Positions 51,438 to 60,314 of a stretch of DNA of 64,000 nt are shown one piece after another (within the stretch, counting starts at the first letter, position 1; each line of letters begins with the position of its first letter). A model generated the notes under the pieces. That model did no database searches, was not told the DNA's origin, and worked only from the letters and a program-made list of their open reading frames with translations. This DNA is from JAPUDS01 sp964536265. GTDB taxonomy: Bacteria; Patescibacteriota; Saccharimonadia; Saccharimonadales; Saccharimonadaceae. Location: positions 62,001-126,000 of the forward strand of contig CAZHVV010000002.1 in the NCBI GenBank assembly GCA_964536265.1, given 5' to 3'. Both the position numbers and the translations under genes were made by a program.

Positions 51438-51450
51438 TATACTAGAGGTA
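51438..51450 (+). promoter_or_regulatory. Promoter and ribosome site of the ABC exporter
   Basis: TATACT (51438-51443) preceded 18 nt earlier by TTGTGT, then AGAGGT (51445-51450) directly before the ATG at 51453. Confidence 0.6.
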
Positions 51451-51452
51451 GT

Positions 51453-52250
51453 ATGACAAAAAAGAAACTACTCATCACCGAACTCCCTGTTATTGAGCTC
51501 CAGAAGCTCAACAAGGTATATGGAGATGCCGATACCAGCGTGACTGCCCTTGATGAAGTTGACCTCAAAATCAACAAGGGTGAGTTCGTTGCTATCATGG
51601 GGCCAAGCGGCTGTGGCAAAACAACCTTACTTAACATCCTTGGCCTACTCGACTTCGCTACGTCAGGTGACTATGCCCTCGATGGACGAGCCGTTGAAGA
51701 CCTGAGTTCACGACACCAGGCGCACATCCGCGCCAACCAAATCGGTTTTATTTTTCAGAGTTTTAACCTCGTACCGCGCCTCAACGTCATCGAAAACGTC
51801 GCCCTACCCCTGAACTACAGACGCGGTTTTCGTTATAACAAACTACGCCGCGCCAGTAAAGTCTTAAAAACATTCGAGCTGCAGGAGCGAGAATACTATA
51901 TGCCCCACCAACTCGCCGGAGGCCAAGCTCAGCGCGTCGCCATCGCCCGCGCTCTCGTCAATGACCCATCGATTATCCTTGCCGACGAACCGACTGGTAA
52001 CCTCGACAGTAAATCAAGCGAACTTATCATGAATGAGCTGCGTGATATCCATCAACGTGGCAATACTATAGTCATGGTGACACACAACCCTGAACTAACA
52101 AGCTACGCCAGCCGAATTATTCAAATGAGGGACGGTAGAATCGCCTCCGACAGTGCACATAGAAAAAAACGCGCCAATCCAACCCGAAAACGTGCGCTGA
52201 ACTCACATCTGAAAAAAGCCGTCCAAAAAGCGAGTGAGGAGACAGTATGA
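51453..52250 (+). CDS. ABC transporter ATP-binding protein (MacB/LolD type)
   Basis: 265 residues from ATG 51453 with AGAGGT; the longer frame to 51414 lacks a site. Walker A GPSGCGKTT, Q-loop FQSF, signature LAGGQAQRVAIARAL (LAGGQ in place of LSGGQ), Walker B IILADEPTGNLDS and switch His in VTHN. Basic C-terminal tail of ~35 residues (KKRANPTRKRALNSHLKKAVQKA). Together with the next gene, which it overlaps by 4 bp, forms a MacAB/FtsEX-like mechanotransmission exporter; no MacA-like adaptor is in the window. Confidence 0.94.
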   Translation: MTKKKLLITELPVIELQKLNKVYGDADTSVTALDEVDLKINKGEFVAIMGPSGCGKTTLLNILGLLDFATSGDYALDGRAVEDLSSRHQAHIRANQIGFIFQSFNLVPRLNVIENVALPLNYRRGFRYNKLRRASKVLKTFELQEREYYMPHQLAGGQAQRVAIARALVNDPSIILADEPTGNLDSKSSELIMNELRDIHQRGNTIVMVTHNPELTSYASRIIQMRDGRIASDSAHRKKRANPTRKRALNSHLKKAVQKASEETV

Positions 52251-53467
52251 GCCTCCTACCATACCGCATTGCTATCCAATCGCTGCGTATGAACCGCGTC
52301 CGCACCGCACTCACAACGCTCGGTATCATCATTGGCGTAGCATCTATCACGCTTGTTCTCTCACTCGGAAGCGGCGCTCAAACGACTGTTCGCAAACAGG
52401 TTGCCAACCTCGATAACAACATGATTATTGTTAAATCAGGCGATAGCGCAGACGACATGAATAATCTACAGCAATACAATCCGTACAGCATCAGCCCAAT
52501 CACTACCTTGACGGAACTTGACCTCACCAAAGTCAGCGAAAACGATAACATTGCCAATATTGCCCCTATCATGCTACTCGGCGGTAGTGCCAAAACTGGT
52601 GACAGCAGTGCTTCAAATGTCACCATCGTCGCGACTTCACCTGAGCTCGTTCCTGTACTAAACCTCAAAGTCAACCCAGGTCAGTTCATCGACAATCAAA
52701 CCATCCGAGACACGGCCGTCGTGAGCCAAAGACTCGCCATAGAGCTCTACGGCACCGACCAAATTCTTGGACAACAGATTGTGCTCAAAGGGAGAAATCA
52801 CACGGTTATCGGGGTTGTAAAGGCCATAAACTCACCTATTAATTTCTCAAGTATTGACCTCGATCGCACGGTGTATGTGAGTTTTGACAGTGGGAAGAGC
52901 TTCAACCTAGGCGTCGGGCAGATTCAACAGCTACTCGTCACCGTCAAAGACCCAACCAAAATTGACGCAACCCGCCAGGCTATCGATAAAACATTGCTCG
53001 AAAACCATAAGGGCGAGCATGACTTTAGCGTGCTTGTCGGTCAGGCAATCGCTGACCATAACGACACGTTCTTTCGTACTATTGTTATCATCACTGCCCT
53101 TGTCGCCACTATTACGCTCGTTGTGGGTGGCATCGGCATCATGAATATTATGCTGGTTGGCGTATCTGAACGCACCCGTGAGATAGGCCTTCGGAAAGCA
53201 CTCGGTGCTACCAATAGCCATATCCTGTCACAATTCCTTATAGAAGCACTCATCATGTGTGTCGTCGGTGGTATCTTTGGGCTAGGTATTGCCTACGGAC
53301 TCGCCTTCCTTGTTGCCACCCAACTTGCCTTCCAGCCCTCTGTCACCTGGGAAATCACTGGTGCTGGCCTCGCAATGGCTTTCGGAACCGGTATTATCTT
53401 TGGTATGTACCCTGCTCTCAAAGCTGCCCGCAAAGATCCTATCGAATCGCTCAGACAGTATCAGTAG
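52247..53467 (+). CDS. ABC transporter permease (MacB/FtsX type)
   Basis: 406 residues. The N-terminal TM helix (ALTTLGIIIGVASITLVLSLGSGAQ) is followed by a ~220-residue extracellular MacB-type domain and three C-terminal helices (FFRTIVIITALVATITLVVGGIGIMNIMLVGVSERTREIGLRKALGA...). The ERTREIGLRKALGA motif is diagnostic. Likely exports peptides or lipids, or works in surface assembly; substrate cannot be told. Confidence 0.94.
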   Translation: MSLLPYRIAIQSLRMNRVRTALTTLGIIIGVASITLVLSLGSGAQTTVRKQVANLDNNMIIVKSGDSADDMNNLQQYNPYSISPITTLTELDLTKVSENDNIANIAPIMLLGGSAKTGDSSASNVTIVATSPELVPVLNLKVNPGQFIDNQTIRDTAVVSQRLAIELYGTDQILGQQIVLKGRNHTVIGVVKAINSPINFSSIDLDRTVYVSFDSGKSFNLGVGQIQQLLVTVKDPTKIDATRQAIDKTLLENHKGEHDFSVLVGQAIADHNDTFFRTIVIITALVATITLVVGGIGIMNIMLVGVSERTREIGLRKALGATNSHILSQFLIEALIMCVVGGIFGLGIAYGLAFLVATQLAFQPSVTWEITGAGLAMAFGTGIIFGMYPALKAARKDPIESLRQYQ

Positions 53468-53625
53468 GACAGTTTACTAGAGCTAGTGACTCTTATATTC
53501 CTATTGCGATATATCTGCAGCCCGAGCCTGACCTGACTGAAACAGTGTCAGGCCCAGCGCGAAGTCATGGAGCAGGAGGATGTATAAGAGGAACGAGAAT
53601 GTGCCGATATTGTATTCGCAGTATA

Positions 53626-53654
53626 TTGACATTATGTAAAGCTTATGCTAATAT
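53626..53654 (+). promoter_or_regulatory. Consensus promoter before the 53.67 kb gene
   Basis: TTGACA (53626-53631), 17-nt spacer, TAATAT (53649-53654). Transcription should start about 5 nt before the ATG at 53666. The ~150 bases before it hold only a 7-bp hairpin GCCTGAC/GTCAGGC without T-run. Confidence 0.78.
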
Positions 53655-53665
53655 ACATATGTCCT

Positions 53666-54040
53666 ATGATAAAAACAAATACCATCACACTCAAAGAAAA
53701 ACTTATATTCGCTTTTGCTTGCGTTATAGCGTTGTCGGTTTTCATGGCTACCCTTCACCTCAAGGATATCGTGAGGCTTAACGCCCTCGCCGACCTTACG
53801 ACTACGGCAAAATACCATGATATCTCAGAAAAAGCCGCTCAAGACTTGCATAACCATGTCAATAAACAAATGGTGAAAGCATTCATCAACTCACCTGGTG
53901 ATGGCGTCATCATGGGTCGCACACGCGACGATATTGAGGCCACAATTGAAAGCGGAACAAGTCTCTTTACACTAGTACATGAACAGTTGCAGCTGTGGCG
54001 TGTCTACCTCAGCCTGCCATTCAGCAGAGTACTTGCTTAA
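53666..54040 (+). CDS. Small membrane protein, unknown
   Basis: 124 residues from ATG 53666 next to a consensus promoter; an in-frame ATG at 53645 lies upstream of the predicted transcription start. One transmembrane helix (LIFAFACVIALSVFMATLHL) and an outside helical region (LNALADLTTTAKYHDISEKAAQDLHNHVNKQM). Convergent with valS, overlapping it by 4 bp. No family recognised. Confidence 0.65.
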   Translation: MIKTNTITLKEKLIFAFACVIALSVFMATLHLKDIVRLNALADLTTTAKYHDISEKAAQDLHNHVNKQMVKAFINSPGDGVIMGRTRDDIEATIESGTSLFTLVHEQLQLWRVYLSLPFSRVLA

Positions 54041-56598
54041 AGAACCTTGAGTTCTCGACCCAAACGCGCGGCTAGTTCCTGTTGGTCGCGTAATTGCTGT
54101 CGCGTTTCCTCGACAACCTTCTTCGGTGCCTGCGCAATATATCCTTCGTTAGCAAGACGAGATTCAAGCTTTGCAATCAAGGATTTGCACTCTGCCAAAC
54201 GACCCTCAAGCTTCTCCTGGTGTTCATAGAGCGTTTCCTCATCAACAGCCAACCATGCTTCCCTGTTCGGCACCGCAAGGCGTAGGCCGGAAGGTTGTTC
54301 AACGTGAGTCACGGCCTCGAGGCCCGCTAGTCGCTGAATTAGTGATGCACTATCCGCAATAAGACTGTCATTCTCGTACAATAGCGTTTGTTTGCCACCT
54401 GGTAACTCGTTTGCCACAAAGCGCGTTTCAATCACCACCTCACGTACTCGCTCAAACTCCTCAGCTGCCATGGCATTGAAATCGGGTTTCTTTGGCCATT
54501 CACTAACAATAAGCAGCGGTCGCTCTCCGTCAATCGTCGTCCAGATGGTTTCCGTGACAAACGGCGCGAACGGATGTGCAAGCTTCAAACTTGTTTCGAG
54601 GACCCATTTCAGCACACTTGGCGTGGCCGTACCCTTGCTTGCTTCAAGATACCAGTCCGCAACATCGTGCCAAATAGTTCGGTAGACAACATCAGACGCT
54701 TCGGCAAACCGATAGTCTTTCATGTAGCCATCAATCTGTTTGCGAGCCTCGTGAAGCTGTCGTAAAATCCAGTGGTCGGCAAGCGTCACGGCGTCTGGCT
54801 TGTCACCAGCACCCTCCAGCTGTGGTTCGATGAAGCGGGCAATGTTCCATAGTTTATTGCAGAAATTGCGCCCCGCTACCACAGTTGCGGTCGAGAAGGC
54901 CTGGTTCATACCGGCACTACGTGAGGCAATAATACCAAGACGAAGCGCGTCAGAGCCGTACTGAGTGATAGCATCCATCGGGTTTATGACATTGCCTCGG
55001 CTCTTACTCATCTTTTTGCCCTTTTCGTCGAGCACCATACCGTGCATATACACATCAGTGAACGGTACGTCGCCGGTGCGGTAGAGACCGAGCATAATCA
55101 TACGAGCCACCCAGCGGTCGAGAAGGTCGTGACCAGTCTCCATGACGCTATTGGGATAAAAACGCTGCAGAGAGCCTCCTGAACCGGCTACGGCGTCTTT
55201 TTGTAGGTAGTCAGTCACGATGAACGGCCACTGTCCAGAGCTAAACCAGGTGTCAAAGGTGTCTTCTTCACGGCGGTAGGTTGTGCCGTTGACTTCAATC
55301 GTCGGCTGATCAACGCGGTCGTCAAAAATCCAGTCATTGTGGTCATCTTCATTTTGGAAGGCCGGAATAGGAATCCCCCAGACAATCTGTCGACTCAGGT
55401 TCCAGTCACGCAAATTGTCAAGATATTGCACCACTAAACGGCCCTTACTCTTCGGAGTAAACGTCACCTTCCCTGCCTCTATCGCCTCTTTGGCCGCATC
55501 AGCGAGGGAACGCACTTTCAAGAACCACTGGTCTTTGACAAGGGGTTGAATAACTGTGCCACATTTGTAGCAATGCCCAACCATATGGGTGTGGTCTTCG
55601 ACATTTCGAAGTAATTCTTCAGACTCAAGCATATTCACAATGCTCTCACGTGCTTCCTCAATGCTCTTTCCTGCGAACTGTGGGCTGGCTTCACCGGTGA
55701 TAGTACCGTCATTGCCAATGACCGTGATAACCCGCAAATCATGTCGCTGGCCAATCTCGAAGTCGAGTGGATCGTGAGCAGGAGTGATTTTCACGGCACC
55801 AGTACCGAAATCCATCGCTACTTCATCATCGGCAATGATAGGTATTTCACGACGCACCACGGGCACTTGCACGGATGTCCCTATGAGGTGTTTGTATCGT
55901 TCGTCGTCAGGATGAACAGCGATAGCCGTATCACCCAGCATTGTCTCTGGCCGCGTGGTTGCAACCACAATCTCACCGAGCTTATCGAGCAATGGATAGG
56001 CAACGTAGTATAGCTTCCCTGTTACTTCTCGATATTCAACTTCAATATCCGCAAAACTTGTTTGGTGTTTTGTGCAGAAATTAACTATCCTCTCACCTCT
56101 ATAAATCAAGTCTTCGTCCCAGAGCTGTTTGAATGTGCCGTAGACAGTGCTAATCACCTTCTTGTCGAGGGTGAAGACCGAGTCTTCCCAGCTGGCCCCT
56201 ACACCAAGAGCGCGCAGCTGTAATTCCATATCACCACGTCGGGCAGCCACGAAATCCCAGACCTGTTGATATAGCTCTTCTCTGGAAAAATCAAAACGGC
56301 TCTTCCCTTCAGTCTGCAGTTGCTTTTCATACACAACCCAGGTCTCAAATCCGGCATGGTCGGCCCCTGGAATCAAGACCGCATCGCGTCCATTCATACG
56401 GTAGTAGCGCACTAAAATATCTTCTAAATCAAACGACAACGCATGGCCAATATGAAGATTACCGTTCGCGTTTGGCGGTGGCATGACGACAGAATATGGT
56501 TCACCCTTCCCTGTTGGACGAAATGCTCCACTTGATTCCCACAAGGCGTAGGCGTTTGGTTCGTATGTTCCCGGTTCATACACTTTTGGCAGTTTCAT
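54037..56598 (-). CDS. valS: Valyl-tRNA synthetase
   Basis: 853 residues. Class I enzyme charging tRNA-Val. HIGH motif in PPPNANGNLHIGHAL, editing domain with ATTRPETMLGDTAIAVHPDD, KMSKS in GKKMSKSRGNV, anticodon domain, and a C-terminal coiled-coil arm (LEGRLAECKSLIAKLESRL). ATG 56598 is preceded by AAAGGA. The 5' leader is ~140 nt; no T-box features were found. Confidence 0.97.
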   Translation of the reverse strand: MKLPKVYEPGTYEPNAYALWESSGAFRPTGKGEPYSVVMPPPNANGNLHIGHALSFDLEDILVRYYRMNGRDAVLIPGADHAGFETWVVYEKQLQTEGKSRFDFSREELYQQVWDFVAARRGDMELQLRALGVGASWEDSVFTLDKKVISTVYGTFKQLWDEDLIYRGERIVNFCTKHQTSFADIEVEYREVTGKLYYVAYPLLDKLGEIVVATTRPETMLGDTAIAVHPDDERYKHLIGTSVQVPVVRREIPIIADDEVAMDFGTGAVKITPAHDPLDFEIGQRHDLRVITVIGNDGTITGEASPQFAGKSIEEARESIVNMLESEELLRNVEDHTHMVGHCYKCGTVIQPLVKDQWFLKVRSLADAAKEAIEAGKVTFTPKSKGRLVVQYLDNLRDWNLSRQIVWGIPIPAFQNEDDHNDWIFDDRVDQPTIEVNGTTYRREEDTFDTWFSSGQWPFIVTDYLQKDAVAGSGGSLQRFYPNSVMETGHDLLDRWVARMIMLGLYRTGDVPFTDVYMHGMVLDEKGKKMSKSRGNVINPMDAITQYGSDALRLGIIASRSAGMNQAFSTATVVAGRNFCNKLWNIARFIEPQLEGAGDKPDAVTLADHWILRQLHEARKQIDGYMKDYRFAEASDVVYRTIWHDVADWYLEASKGTATPSVLKWVLETSLKLAHPFAPFVTETIWTTIDGERPLLIVSEWPKKPDFNAMAAEEFERVREVVIETRFVANELPGGKQTLLYENDSLIADSASLIQRLAGLEAVTHVEQPSGLRLAVPNREAWLAVDEETLYEHQEKLEGRLAECKSLIAKLESRLANEGYIAQAPKKVVEETRQQLRDQQELAARLGRELKVL

Positions 56599-56794
56599 TG
56601 CATATCCTTTTGCATTGTCGCAGATGGTCGAATGCGTTATCTTTCACGTGAAATATTAGCACCAAGGAAATATGGTATTCTCCCATATACCCCCGTTTTT
56701 TGCCAAATTTTCCCACGTGTTTATTTTCTACCAACCAGTATAGCATAAAGGATATTGACCGCGAGAAGGGAAGCCTATGCTCACAGCAAGGTGC

Positions 56795-56809
56795 TATAAT
56801 CGAACGCAT
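56795..56809 (+). promoter_or_regulatory. -10 element for the FemAB-like gene
   Basis: TATAAT at 56795-56800, 9 nt from the ATG at 56810, implying a very short or absent 5' leader. Confidence 0.55.
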
Positions 56810-57808
56810 ATGGAGACAGAGAAAACATACCGAATAGAGAAGTGTGACAGTAAAGTCCAATGGGACGAATTTATACTCGAAAACAACGGTCATCCGCTAC
56901 AGCTCTGGGGGTGGGGCGACCTAAAAACTATTTATAACTGGCGTGCAGAGCGATTCTTTATTGTTGAAAATGAAGAGAATATCGGTGCAGTCCAGTTACT
57001 CATTCGTAAATTACCAAAACCCTTCGGTCAGCTACTGTATGTACCACGTGGACCAGTGGTTGTGAATGGTCATAGCGAAGCTGTTTACACAGAGCTTGTG
57101 GAATACGTGCGCGAAACGCACAAAGGTATCGCTCTCACCGTCGAGCCAGATAGTTTTGAGGAACCAACAGGGGAGAGTTGGCGAGAATCGGACAACCATG
57201 TTCTTCAGCCTGCAACAATTCGTCTTGATTTATCAAAGCCGGAAGGTGTCTTACTGGGAAATATGAGCAAGAAAACGCGTCAGTATATTCGCAAGTCCGG
57301 AAGTACGACTGGCCTCGAAGTGCGCAAGATTGGTAACCCTGAAGATGTTTCTGCCTGCCTTGAACTCTACAGACAAACTGCCGGACGAGCCGGATTTAAC
57401 CTCCATAAAGACCAGTACTACATTGATTTGAATGATAAACTTGGTGAATTTTCGGTAATATTCGGCTGCTACGAAGGCGATGAGCTTGTTTCGTTCCTGT
57501 GGCTTGCAGTCAGTGAGTCAGTCGCATTCGAACTCTACGGTGGGGTCAGTGCTAGAGGCCAAGAGCTACGCGCCAATTACATTTTGAAATGGGAAGCTAT
57601 CCGCCGCACGCGACAGTGGGGGATTGCTTGTTACGATATGAATGGGCTTATCAACGATGGAATTAGTAATTTTAAGCGCGGTTTTGCGTCCCACGAAGAC
57701 CGCCTCATAGGCACCTTCGATATTCCAATGTCACCTCTGTATTCGCTATGGACAAAAGTCCTACCAGGTGGGAAAAAATTCCTCCAAAGAATTCGAAAAA
57801 AGCGCTAA
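56810..57808 (+). CDS. FemAB-family aminoacyl transferase
   Basis: 332 residues from ATG 56810. Two GNAT-like halves: the first with LWGWGDLKTIYNW and GQLLYVPRGPVV, the second with NMSKKTRQYIRKS, AGRAGFNLHKDQYY and a C-terminal DMNGLINDGISNFKRGF. FemX/FemAB enzymes add amino acids from aminoacyl-tRNA to the lipid II peptide, cross-linking peptidoglycan. This fits the murE in the same region. TATAAT lies 9 nt before the ATG. No coiled-coil arm typical of full FemA is seen. Confidence 0.88.
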   Translation: METEKTYRIEKCDSKVQWDEFILENNGHPLQLWGWGDLKTIYNWRAERFFIVENEENIGAVQLLIRKLPKPFGQLLYVPRGPVVVNGHSEAVYTELVEYVRETHKGIALTVEPDSFEEPTGESWRESDNHVLQPATIRLDLSKPEGVLLGNMSKKTRQYIRKSGSTTGLEVRKIGNPEDVSACLELYRQTAGRAGFNLHKDQYYIDLNDKLGEFSVIFGCYEGDELVSFLWLAVSESVAFELYGGVSARGQELRANYILKWEAIRRTRQWGIACYDMNGLINDGISNFKRGFASHEDRLIGTFDIPMSPLYSLWTKVLPGGKKFLQRIRKKR

Positions 57809-57850
57809 GTCTAGATAAATACGCATCAAGCGGGTGACGCGAGGCGGGGT

Positions 57851-58939
57851 CTATATCCACGACGCCATGCGTAGGCTTGGCACAACTTCTACCTCTTTTG
57901 GGTCTGTTGGAGGTAGTTTTTGTGCGTGATAATACGCAAGTGTCGCTATCATAGCTGCGTTATCGGTGCAAAGACTCATAGGGGCATACTCAATTGGAAT
58001 AGGTAGTGCTTCTTGTAGCTGACGACGTAGCTCAGTATTTGCCGCCACACCACCGGCGATAACCACTGAGGCGGGGTTATAGGCACGAAATGCTAACATG
58101 GTCTTTTCGACCAGTGTTTCGACTGCTATGCGTTGGAAACTAGCCGCAATATTTACTCTCAACGTGTTGGAAACGCGTTCCGGCAGCTGATGGGAAGGGA
58201 AGTCGTGCGCAACACCAACTTCACGCTGAACTGTGCGCAACACCGCTGTTTTGAGGCCTGAGAAACTGAAATCATATGTACCAGACATTTTTGCCTTGGG
58301 GAATACAAAGGCCGAAGCGTCACCCTGTTCTGCCGCAGCAGCAATAGATGGCCCTCCAGGATACGGCAGTCCTATGATTTTGGCGACTTTGTCAAACGCT
58401 TCACCGACAGCATCATCCTGAGTTTGACCGAGTAATTCGTAATCGCCATGGTCACGGAAAAGTACCAACTGGCTATGCCCACCAGATACGATGAGCGCTA
58501 ACATTGGGAATGAAGGTTGTCGAGATGGCAGGGCAAGTGCAGTTACGGTTTCAGGCGCATCTGCTCCATGCTCAACGAGGAAATTAGCATAGACATGGGC
58601 TTCGACGTGATGGATAGGGTAGAGTGGTTTGTGTTTCACGAGGGCCAAAGTTCGTGCCGCAAGCGTTCCTACCAAGAGACTCCCAACCAGTCCAGGTGCA
58701 TACGTCACGCCGATCGCGTCAATATCGTCCCAGCTGCAGTGAGCTTGCGCTAGTGCCTCTTCGATAACAGGCACAATCACCTCAATATGACTCCGTGCTG
58801 CCACCTCTGGCACAACACCGCCATACACGGCATGAATATCTATTTGTGAACGAACGACGTTGCTGAGCAACCGCTTGCCGTCTTCGACGACAGATGCGGC
58901 AGTTTCATCACAACTCGACTCAATACCAAGTATTTTCAT
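57851..58939 (-). CDS. tsaD: tRNA N6-adenosine threonylcarbamoyltransferase
   Basis: 362 residues. Transfers threonylcarbamoyl to A37 of ANN-decoding tRNAs with TsaB/TsaE. ASKHA fold: IESSCDETAASVVEDG, metal-binding His pair in HHVEAHVYANF, VSGGHSQLVLF, GEAFDKVAKIIGLPYPGGP and VIAGGVAANTELR. A short insertion (ADAPETVTALALPSRQPS) precedes the VSGGH motif. Probably leaderless: TATAAT at 58947-58952 is 7 nt upstream. Confidence 0.97.
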   Translation of the reverse strand: MKILGIESSCDETAASVVEDGKRLLSNVVRSQIDIHAVYGGVVPEVAARSHIEVIVPVIEEALAQAHCSWDDIDAIGVTYAPGLVGSLLVGTLAARTLALVKHKPLYPIHHVEAHVYANFLVEHGADAPETVTALALPSRQPSFPMLALIVSGGHSQLVLFRDHGDYELLGQTQDDAVGEAFDKVAKIIGLPYPGGPSIAAAAEQGDASAFVFPKAKMSGTYDFSFSGLKTAVLRTVQREVGVAHDFPSHQLPERVSNTLRVNIAASFQRIAVETLVEKTMLAFRAYNPASVVIAGGVAANTELRRQLQEALPIPIEYAPMSLCTDNAAMIATLAYYHAQKLPPTDPKEVEVVPSLRMASWI

Positions 58940-58952
58940 TGGTTCTATTATA
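58940..58952 (-). promoter_or_regulatory. -10 element for leaderless tsaD
   Basis: Minus-strand TATAAT (58947-58952), 7 nt before the ATG at 58939. Confidence 0.55.
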
Positions 58953-58975
58953 GCGTGAAAGAGGGGTGGCGGGAA

Positions 58976-60286
58976 TTATTTATGAGTGACAAGGCTTTGT
59001 CGTATAGCAGCCCGTACGACATCACTCTCGTTCCATGGATGTTCGCCATCGGCCCGCTCGATTGTCTTTTCATGGCCTTTACCCAAGAAGACAACAGTAT
59101 CTTCGGAAGTACTGACGCGGCTAACGGCAACCCGTATCGCCTCTGGACGGTCGAGAATTTTGAAGATTGTGTCACCGACAACTTTTCCGGCTTTTTCTGC
59201 ACCTGCAGCGATTTGGGTGAGAATCTCCTCACCGTCAATATCACGGTCATCTTCCTCTGTGAGAACAAGTTCATCAGCGTAATGACCAGCTATTTCGCCC
59301 TGAGTTGCACGCTTTGCCTCGTCGCGGCGACCGGCTGAGCCAAAGAGCACTACCAATTTACCCTTTGTTGTCGTCCGTAAGTCTTTTAGCAATCGTTCAA
59401 ATGCATCTGGTGTGTGAGCAAAATCAATGATGGCAGAATATACCTGACCCTCGTCAATTGCACTCATGCGACCCTCGACGTGCGTCAGGGAAGCAATACC
59501 ACGTTCGATTGCACCCGGTGGCAAACCCATCTTGTGCGCAACCGACACAGCTGCAAGACTATTCGCCACATTAAACTCACCTGGTAAGCGACATTCAATG
59601 TGATAGGCAATACCATCCAACGTTACATCATAGGTTGAGCCGTCAGAGCGTTGCTCAAGGTGTTCTGGTCGGACATCACCATGGTTCAAACCGTACAATA
59701 CGTGGTTTGGAACCACTGTTGTAAATTTAGCAGCATTAGGATCATCGGCATTGATGACTCCAAGTCGCATACCGTGTTTGGCAGTAATTTTGAAAAGTTT
59801 CAGTTTCGCTTGAAGATACCTGTCAAATGTCTTGTGATAATCAAGGTGTTCATGTGTCACATTTGTTAGAACAGCCACTTCATATGGGATACCCCAATCA
59901 CGATGCTGAGCCAGCGCATGTGACGTCGTTTCCATGACGAGCCATTCGGCGCCCTGTCGATGGAATTCGTGCAAGCGTCGTTGCAAGAGCGGGGAAGATA
60001 CCGTCGTCATGTGCTCTTGTTGCGACGTGATGTTGCGTCCGACTCCGTAGCCAACTGTCGTCATAAGGGCTGCATTGATACCAGCTTCAATTAAAATACT
60101 GTGAATCATGAATGACGTTGTGGTCTTGCCGTTCGTACCCGTCACGCCGATGACGCGCATACCACGTGCTGGCCAACCATAGCGAGTGGAAACTACAGCC
60201 GCCTCGAGAAGATGCCCCGTTGGTTCAATGAGTTCAAACGCTCGCTTGGGGAGTAGTCTTTTCACTCTATCACGCAGTTTCGACAT
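58976..60286 (-). CDS. murE: MurE-type UDP-N-acetylmuramyl-tripeptide synthetase lacking most of the N-terminal domain
   Basis: 436 residues from ATG 60286 (TATACT 8 nt and GGGAG just upstream); an ATG at 60322 would overlap the upstream gene. Adds the third amino acid to the peptidoglycan precursor. Mur ligase motifs: GVTGTNGKTTTSFMIHSIL (ATP loop), MTTVSSP, METTSHAL, LTNVTHEHLDYHKTF, DFAHTPDAFERLL, LFGSAGRRDEAKR. The UDP-binding N-terminal domain is reduced to ~35 residues. The amino acid specificity motif (DNPR for meso-DAP) is not present: the site reads TEEDDRDIDGE, so Lys or another residue is possible. Confidence 0.9.
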   Translation of the reverse strand: MSKLRDRVKRLLPKRAFELIEPTGHLLEAAVVSTRYGWPARGMRVIGVTGTNGKTTTSFMIHSILIEAGINAALMTTVGYGVGRNITSQQEHMTTVSSPLLQRRLHEFHRQGAEWLVMETTSHALAQHRDWGIPYEVAVLTNVTHEHLDYHKTFDRYLQAKLKLFKITAKHGMRLGVINADDPNAAKFTTVVPNHVLYGLNHGDVRPEHLEQRSDGSTYDVTLDGIAYHIECRLPGEFNVANSLAAVSVAHKMGLPPGAIERGIASLTHVEGRMSAIDEGQVYSAIIDFAHTPDAFERLLKDLRTTTKGKLVVLFGSAGRRDEAKRATQGEIAGHYADELVLTEEDDRDIDGEEILTQIAAGAEKAGKVVGDTIFKILDRPEAIRVAVSRVSTSEDTVVFLGKGHEKTIERADGEHPWNESDVVRAAIRQSLVTHK

Positions 60287-60314
60287 ATACTCCCAGTATA
60301 GAGTATCGAGCTCA

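Noticed and set aside
4547..52250. Recoding of TGA as Gly, as in some other CPR lineages
   Set aside because: TGA ends the phosphatidyltransferase and the ABC ATPase genes at sensible lengths, with no in-frame TGA inside conserved domains.
53257..53781. 174-residue Cys-rich ORF overlapping the permease end
   Set aside because: Begins inside the conserved permease in another frame; composition unlike a real protein; a good promoter and gene start lie inside it.
56599..56760. T-box or leader-peptide control of valS
   Set aside because: No T-box sequence or antiterminator was found. A 36-codon frame overlaps the valS start, but there is no hairpin/T-run to couple with it.
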